Notes under the pieces: generated by a model
What the model saw: only the letters and a program-made list of their open reading frames with translations
Database searches by the model: none
What the model was told of the DNA's origin: nothing
In this document: in pieces, positions 61,006 to 64,000 of the stretch
Position numbering within the stretch: the stretch's first letter is position 1
How the letters are laid out: every line of letters starts with the position of its first letter
NCBI GenBank assembly: GCA_029261875.1
Contig: JAJDAL010000024.1
Location: forward strand, 1-64,000
DNA from: Deltaproteobacteria bacterium
Lineage (GTDB): Bacteria > Myxococcota_A > UBA9160 > JAJDAL01
Direction of reading: 5' to 3'
DNA: 64,000 nucleotides
Made by a program: the position numbers and the translations under genes

Positions 61006-61191
61006 CTCTGGTCTCCTTGGTATCCGCCGCACACTTGGCAGAGTTGGGTCTGGATTCCAGCATGAGCGCGTAAAAAGAGTGAAACAAGCAGATGTCGCGC
61101 CGTGACTATCACGAAACATAAACGAAGTATTTGGAAACTCTTTCTTTGCCATTTCCTTGAATGCATTTACCCACGATCGCTTTGCACCATC

Positions 61192-61203
61192 GGGAACGTT
61201 CCC
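61192..61203. repeat. Perfect 12-bp palindrome
   Basis: GGGAACGTTCCC, in the AT-richer intergenic region between a secreted protein gene and the polysaccharide locus. Possible operator. Confidence 0.4.
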
Positions 61204-61280
61204 AATGCGATTTCGCATATCGACCCGCACATCTGTTCCGGTCCCATTTACTTCGAATCGTCTTTCTTCGTTCGTTGCGC

Positions 61281-61298
61281 CCCGATGGATCCATCGGG
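61281..61298. repeat. Perfect 18-bp palindrome
   Basis: CCCGATGGATCCATCGGG, 77 bases from the 12-bp palindrome in the same intergenic region and 31 bases before a small possible gene. Could be a regulator-binding site or a stem without loop. Confidence 0.45.
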
Positions 61299-61328
61299 AT
61301 TTCATGCAACGTCATTCATCTCGAGAAA

Positions 61329-61607
61329 ATGGCGATGAAATTTTTTCGATTGGCACCAGTGGTTCTGATCGCCGTTCCGATTGGTGGCGACGCAACCGAT
61401 AGCGGCGACGCAATGTGGACCGATTGCGTCGACAGCGGCGGATTCGATCGCGCGGCGCCGAGAGTGGCATCACGCCGCGCGAATTGGACTTCGGTCGAGA
61501 GTTCCAAGTGGTCGCAAGGCGGCATCCCTCCTGAAATGCCGCCCGCCCGCAGTGGATTTTTCGCCGCCCATACGGGCCCTTCGACCCGAAACTGCGTCCG
61601 GGAGTGA
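61329..61607 (+). CDS. Possible small secreted protein
   Basis: 92-aa frame from ATG 61329 (MAMKFFRLAPVVLIAVPIGG), with a signal-like N-terminus and two Cys (WTDCVDSGG, NCVRE). A weak GAGAAA box precedes it. Composition resembles neither the large secreted proteins nor random sequence strongly. It may be a real small protein, a remnant or chance. The remainder of 61006-61769 holds the two palindromes and no other ORF I would call. Confidence 0.3.
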   Translation: MAMKFFRLAPVVLIAVPIGGDATDSGDAMWTDCVDSGGFDRAAPRVASRRANWTSVESSKWSQGGIPPEMPPARSGFFAAHTGPSTRNCVRE

Positions 61608-61769
61608 CGAAAATGCACAGGGCCATATGCGTTGTTGGGGCGAATCGATTGACGCATACTGCGTTCTACTGGGAAAGCAGCGCTGATCTTCGGGGGGAGA
61701 TTGGCTGGGGCTACGCGGGGGCTCACCGACGCGAGCACCGCCCTGCCACGGTCAGAGGAGTCGAACCTC

Positions 61770-62222
61770 GTGAAGCTATTGCTCGTCTGCTCATCGGGTG
61801 GGCACCTGCTGCAAATGACCCGCTTGCGGTCGGCCTGGGAACCCCACGAGCGCGTCTGGGTGACCTTCGACGCGGTGGATTCGCGCACGCTGCTGGGTGA
61901 TCGTGAGCGCAAGATCTTCGCCCACCAACCCACGAATCGAAACCTGAAGAACCTCGTGCGCAATCTCTGGCTCGCACGCCGGGTGCTGCGCGAAGAGAAG
62001 CCGGATCTCGTGATCTCGACCGGCGGCGGTGTCGCGGTCCCCTTCTTGTGGCTCGCGCGGTGGTTCGGCGCCGTCACCCTGCATTGCGACTCGATCACCT
62101 ACAGCGAACAGATCTCCTTGACCGCGCGACTCGTTCTGCCCTTCGTCGATCGGGTCATCACCCAGTGGCCGCAAGTTGCGGAGAAACATCCCAAGACCGT
62201 CTATTGGGGAAACGTCCTGTGA
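61770..62222 (+). CDS. PssD/Alg14-like glycosyltransferase subunit
   Basis: 150-aa membrane-associated half of a two-part UDP-sugar glycosyltransferase. Start GTG 61770 (VKLLLVCSSGGHLLQM), with GAGGAG 9 bases upstream. SSGGHLLQ and VISTGGGVAVPFLWLA match the Alg14/PssD/Cps14F type. It recruits the catalytic partner encoded next (stop GTGA overlap). First gene of a polysaccharide or exopolysaccharide locus that continues off the window. Confidence 0.9.
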   Translation: MKLLLVCSSGGHLLQMTRLRSAWEPHERVWVTFDAVDSRTLLGDRERKIFAHQPTNRNLKNLVRNLWLARRVLREEKPDLVISTGGGVAVPFLWLARWFGAVTLHCDSITYSEQISLTARLVLPFVDRVITQWPQVAEKHPKTVYWGNVL

Positions 62223-62782
62223 TCTTCTTCACGTTGGGAACCGAACGCTATGGGTTTCCGCGCCTGGTTCAGGCTGCAGAGATGACGGCTTCGCGGTTTC
62301 CCGACGAGGAAATCTTTGTCCAGCTCGGCCACCACACGGAGCCCCCGGCGGGTTGTCGCTGGGAGCGTTTCATCCCCTTTGACGAACTCCGCGACACGCT
62401 TCGAAGCGCGCGCGTGGTGGTGAGCCATGCGGGCGCAGGAACGATCCTCACCTGCAATGCGCTGGGGCGCGTCCCCATCGTCATGCCCCGCGAACACCGA
62501 CGTGGCGAACACCTCGACAACCATCAAGACCAGCTCGCGCGGCGCATGAGCGAACTCGAGCGAATCATCGTGACCCGTACGCCCGAAGAAATCCTCGACG
62601 CCATCTTGAAATACGACACCCCGAGCACCCACACGAAAACGAATCCGGCTGAAACGCCGGAACTCGCGCGATCAATTTCCTACTACCTGGAAGCGGTCGA
62701 GCACCAGCCCGGTGGCCGGGTGCCGGCGGATTGGAATCCCAGGACCGAAGGTGCTTTTTCGAAACGACGGAACGTTCGTTGA
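62219..62782 (+). CDS. PssE/Alg13-like glycosyltransferase catalytic subunit
   Basis: 187-aa glycosyltransferase-28 C-terminal-type protein: IFFTLGTERYGFPRLV, VVVSHAGAGTIL, and PREHRRGEHLDNHQDQLA (UDP-sugar binding). GTG start overlaps the upstream stop (GTGA) and its stop overlaps the next ATG (TGATG). It should join the PssD-like subunit to add a sugar, possibly in the second step of a repeat unit. The sugar is unknown. Confidence 0.9.
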   Translation: MIFFTLGTERYGFPRLVQAAEMTASRFPDEEIFVQLGHHTEPPAGCRWERFIPFDELRDTLRSARVVVSHAGAGTILTCNALGRVPIVMPREHRRGEHLDNHQDQLARRMSELERIIVTRTPEEILDAILKYDTPSTHTKTNPAETPELARSISYYLEAVEHQPGGRVPADWNPRTEGAFSKRRNVR

Positions 62783-64000
62783 TGGCAGACGTCCTCCCGC
62801 TCGCAATCAGCTCGGGGGTCTTCTGCGCCTTGTGCTGGGTATTTCGCACTCGTCTCACTGATTTCACCCTCGGTAGTGCGATCGTGCTGATCCCCATTGG
62901 CCATGTTTCCTTCATGCCCCAGGCCCTTTTCGGTATTCCGGGCATCAGCCTCACCAACTTCGTATTCCTCACTGCGGCGGCGTGTGTTCTGCGCGAGGCC
63001 GGGCTGGGGAATGCCTTTCGCAACCTTCCACGCTACTTCACGCCGGCCGTCGTCGTCTTTGGAATCCTTTTCATCGTCGCCGTGCTGCGAACCGCGGCCG
63101 ACGTCGATTCACTGCTCCTGCGCGAGAACGTGGAACGCCCCACCCCATTCCGGGTACTCGTCCTGGAAGGCTTGCTGTCCGCGAAATTCGTCGCCCTCGG
63201 GTTTCTCGTCGCCTTGCGCGGGATCCAACGGGGATCCCTCGCCACCGCGGAGAAGTCCCTGCTCGTGCTCACCATTGTGCTGTTCCCGATCATCGTGACG
63301 TTCTACGTCATGGGCGTCACCGCGCCTCCGAATGGGGAATTGCTCTACGACATGGGGCGTGACTCGATCGCGGACAACTTCGGAGTGCACACGAATTATC
63401 TCGGGCGCATGGCGGTCTACTTGCTTCTGTTCGCCGTCGTGTCGACGAACCTGGCCTGGAAGCCGTTGCGCTGCGCTGCAATCTTCTGCGCAATCGCATT
63501 GATCGAAGTTTCCTTTTCTCGCACTTCGTGGATTGCCGGGACGCTGCTGCTGCTCTTCGCCTTGCGTCGCAACTCCACAGCCGATCGGCTGCTCGTTGCA
63601 GCGAGCATTGCGGTCGTGTCCCTCGCCCTGTTGCCGCAGCTGGCCGAGCGTTCCGAGTACGGTTTGGAGGGAACCTCGGAGCCCGAGGTCGCCCAGACAG
63701 AAGTTCCGGACGACGTGCCCTCCATCCCCGTCCCTGCGGCGGAGCCAGCGCCGGAACCGGCCTTCGAGCTCGACCCACAGGAAGTCACCGAAACGCTTCA
63801 CCGCGTTGCGGCGGGCCGTACCAGCAACATCTGGCCGAGCGTGATGCCGATTTTCTATGCCCATCCGATCTTCGGTCAGGGGCTTTTCAGCGTATTCCGA
63901 CCCGTCGACCCGGAAGCCAAACGGATCGCCTACAACCATCCCCACAACGCCTACCTGGAAGTCGCCCTCGACATGGGTGTGGTCGGCCTGGCCGTTGTGG
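62782..64000 (+). CDS. O-antigen ligase/polymerase-like membrane protein (3' partial)
   Basis: At least 406 aa, continuing past the window. The frame is open from ATG 62782 to 64000. About ten hydrophobic helices, then a periplasmic loop with a Pro/Glu-rich stretch and the Wzy-C hallmark at the end, YNHPHNAYLEVALDMGVVGL. This is the O-antigen ligase/polymerase superfamily motif. Coupled to the PssE-like gene by TGATG. It likely polymerises or ligates the glycan made by this locus. Confidence 0.85.
   Translation, partial: MADVLPLAISSGVFCALCWVFRTRLTDFTLGSAIVLIPIGHVSFMPQALFGIPGISLTNFVFLTAAACVLREAGLGNAFRNLPRYFTPAVVVFGILFIVAVLRTAADVDSLLLRENVERPTPFRVLVLEGLLSAKFVALGFLVALRGIQRGSLATAEKSLLVLTIVLFPIIVTFYVMGVTAPPNGELLYDMGRDSIADNFGVHTNYLGRMAVYLLLFAVVSTNLAWKPLRCAAIFCAIALIEVSFSRTSWIAGTLLLLFALRRNSTADRLLVAASIAVVSLALLPQLAERSEYGLEGTSEPEVAQTEVPDDVPSIPVPAAEPAPEPAFELDPQEVTETLHRVAAGRTSNIWPSVMPIFYAHPIFGQGLFSVFRPVDPEAKRIAYNHPHNAYLEVALDMGVVGLAVV

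Noticed and set aside
1-64000. CRISPR arrays, IS elements, prophage or integrase genes
   Set aside because: No regularly spaced repeats, transposase or phage-like proteins were found.

Overview
The window is GC-rich, densely coded bacterial DNA with long convergent and divergent gene blocks, and I saw no rRNA, tRNA, CRISPR array, insertion sequence or phage gene. The mix points to a Gram-negative, probably deltaproteobacterial/Myxococcota-like or similar uncultured lineage: an RND efflux pump, an inverse-autotransporter-type barrel, many large Cys-rich secreted proteins with signal peptides, a DUF1800/DUF1501 pair, a Ser/Thr kinase beside an ECF sigma factor, a giant type I PKS, and acyl-CoA/steroid-type catabolic operons. 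This taxonomic guess is inference; no marker gene settles it.

Layout. 1-3960: end of an RND adaptor and a complete RND permease. 4069-7581: large secreted protein with thrombospondin-3/dockerin-like Ca-binding C-terminus. 7602-15092 (minus): one 2496-aa highly reducing PKS, KS-AT-DH-MT-ER-KR-ACP. 15330-24726: metallophosphoesterase, Uup-type ABC-F ATPase, a Cys-rich secreted protein, NhaA, a TetR/PhyH-dioxygenase/deazaflavin-oxidoreductase-like operon, and a secreted trypsin-like protease. 25038-29487: putative lipoprotein, ECF sigma factor, membrane Ser/Thr kinase, TPM-domain protein. 29759-33504: cold-shock protein, DUF1800/DUF1501 pair, ABA4-like membrane protein. 33635-34831: an AhpD-like protein interrupted by an in-frame TGA exactly at the second Cys of CxxC, with a SECIS-like hairpin: a probable selenoprotein. 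34896-40624: inverse-autotransporter/beta-helix protein, a thioesterase with a nonsense codon, two unknown genes coupled to TrkH.

40641-53215 is the most coherent metabolic region: two short secreted RHS-core proteins (one with a cholera-toxin-A-like C-terminus) bracket a beta-oxidation-like operon (SDR, TetR, thiolase, SDR, crotonase). They are followed by a six-gene minus-strand operon (FAS1-like dehydratase, MaoC dehydratase, cupin, cytochrome P450, SCP-x/Ltp-type thiolase, DUF35) that resembles the mycobacterial igr (steroid side-chain) operon, and a divergent NAD-dependent reductase. 53433-61005: secreted EF-hand-like protein, cyclic-nucleotide-binding protein, PKD/DNRLRE secreted protein, CrtC/AttH-like protein, GH3 glycosidase, Cys-rich secreted protein. 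61770-64000: start of a polysaccharide locus (PssD/PssE-like glycosyltransferase halves and an O-antigen-ligase-like protein running off the end).

The most notable candidates are the AhpD-like selenoprotein, the mini-RHS/ADP-ribosyltransferase-like toxin, the fungal-style reducing PKS and the igr-like operon with a split ChsH2. Two TetR genes also have promoter-overlapping palindromes and almost no leader.
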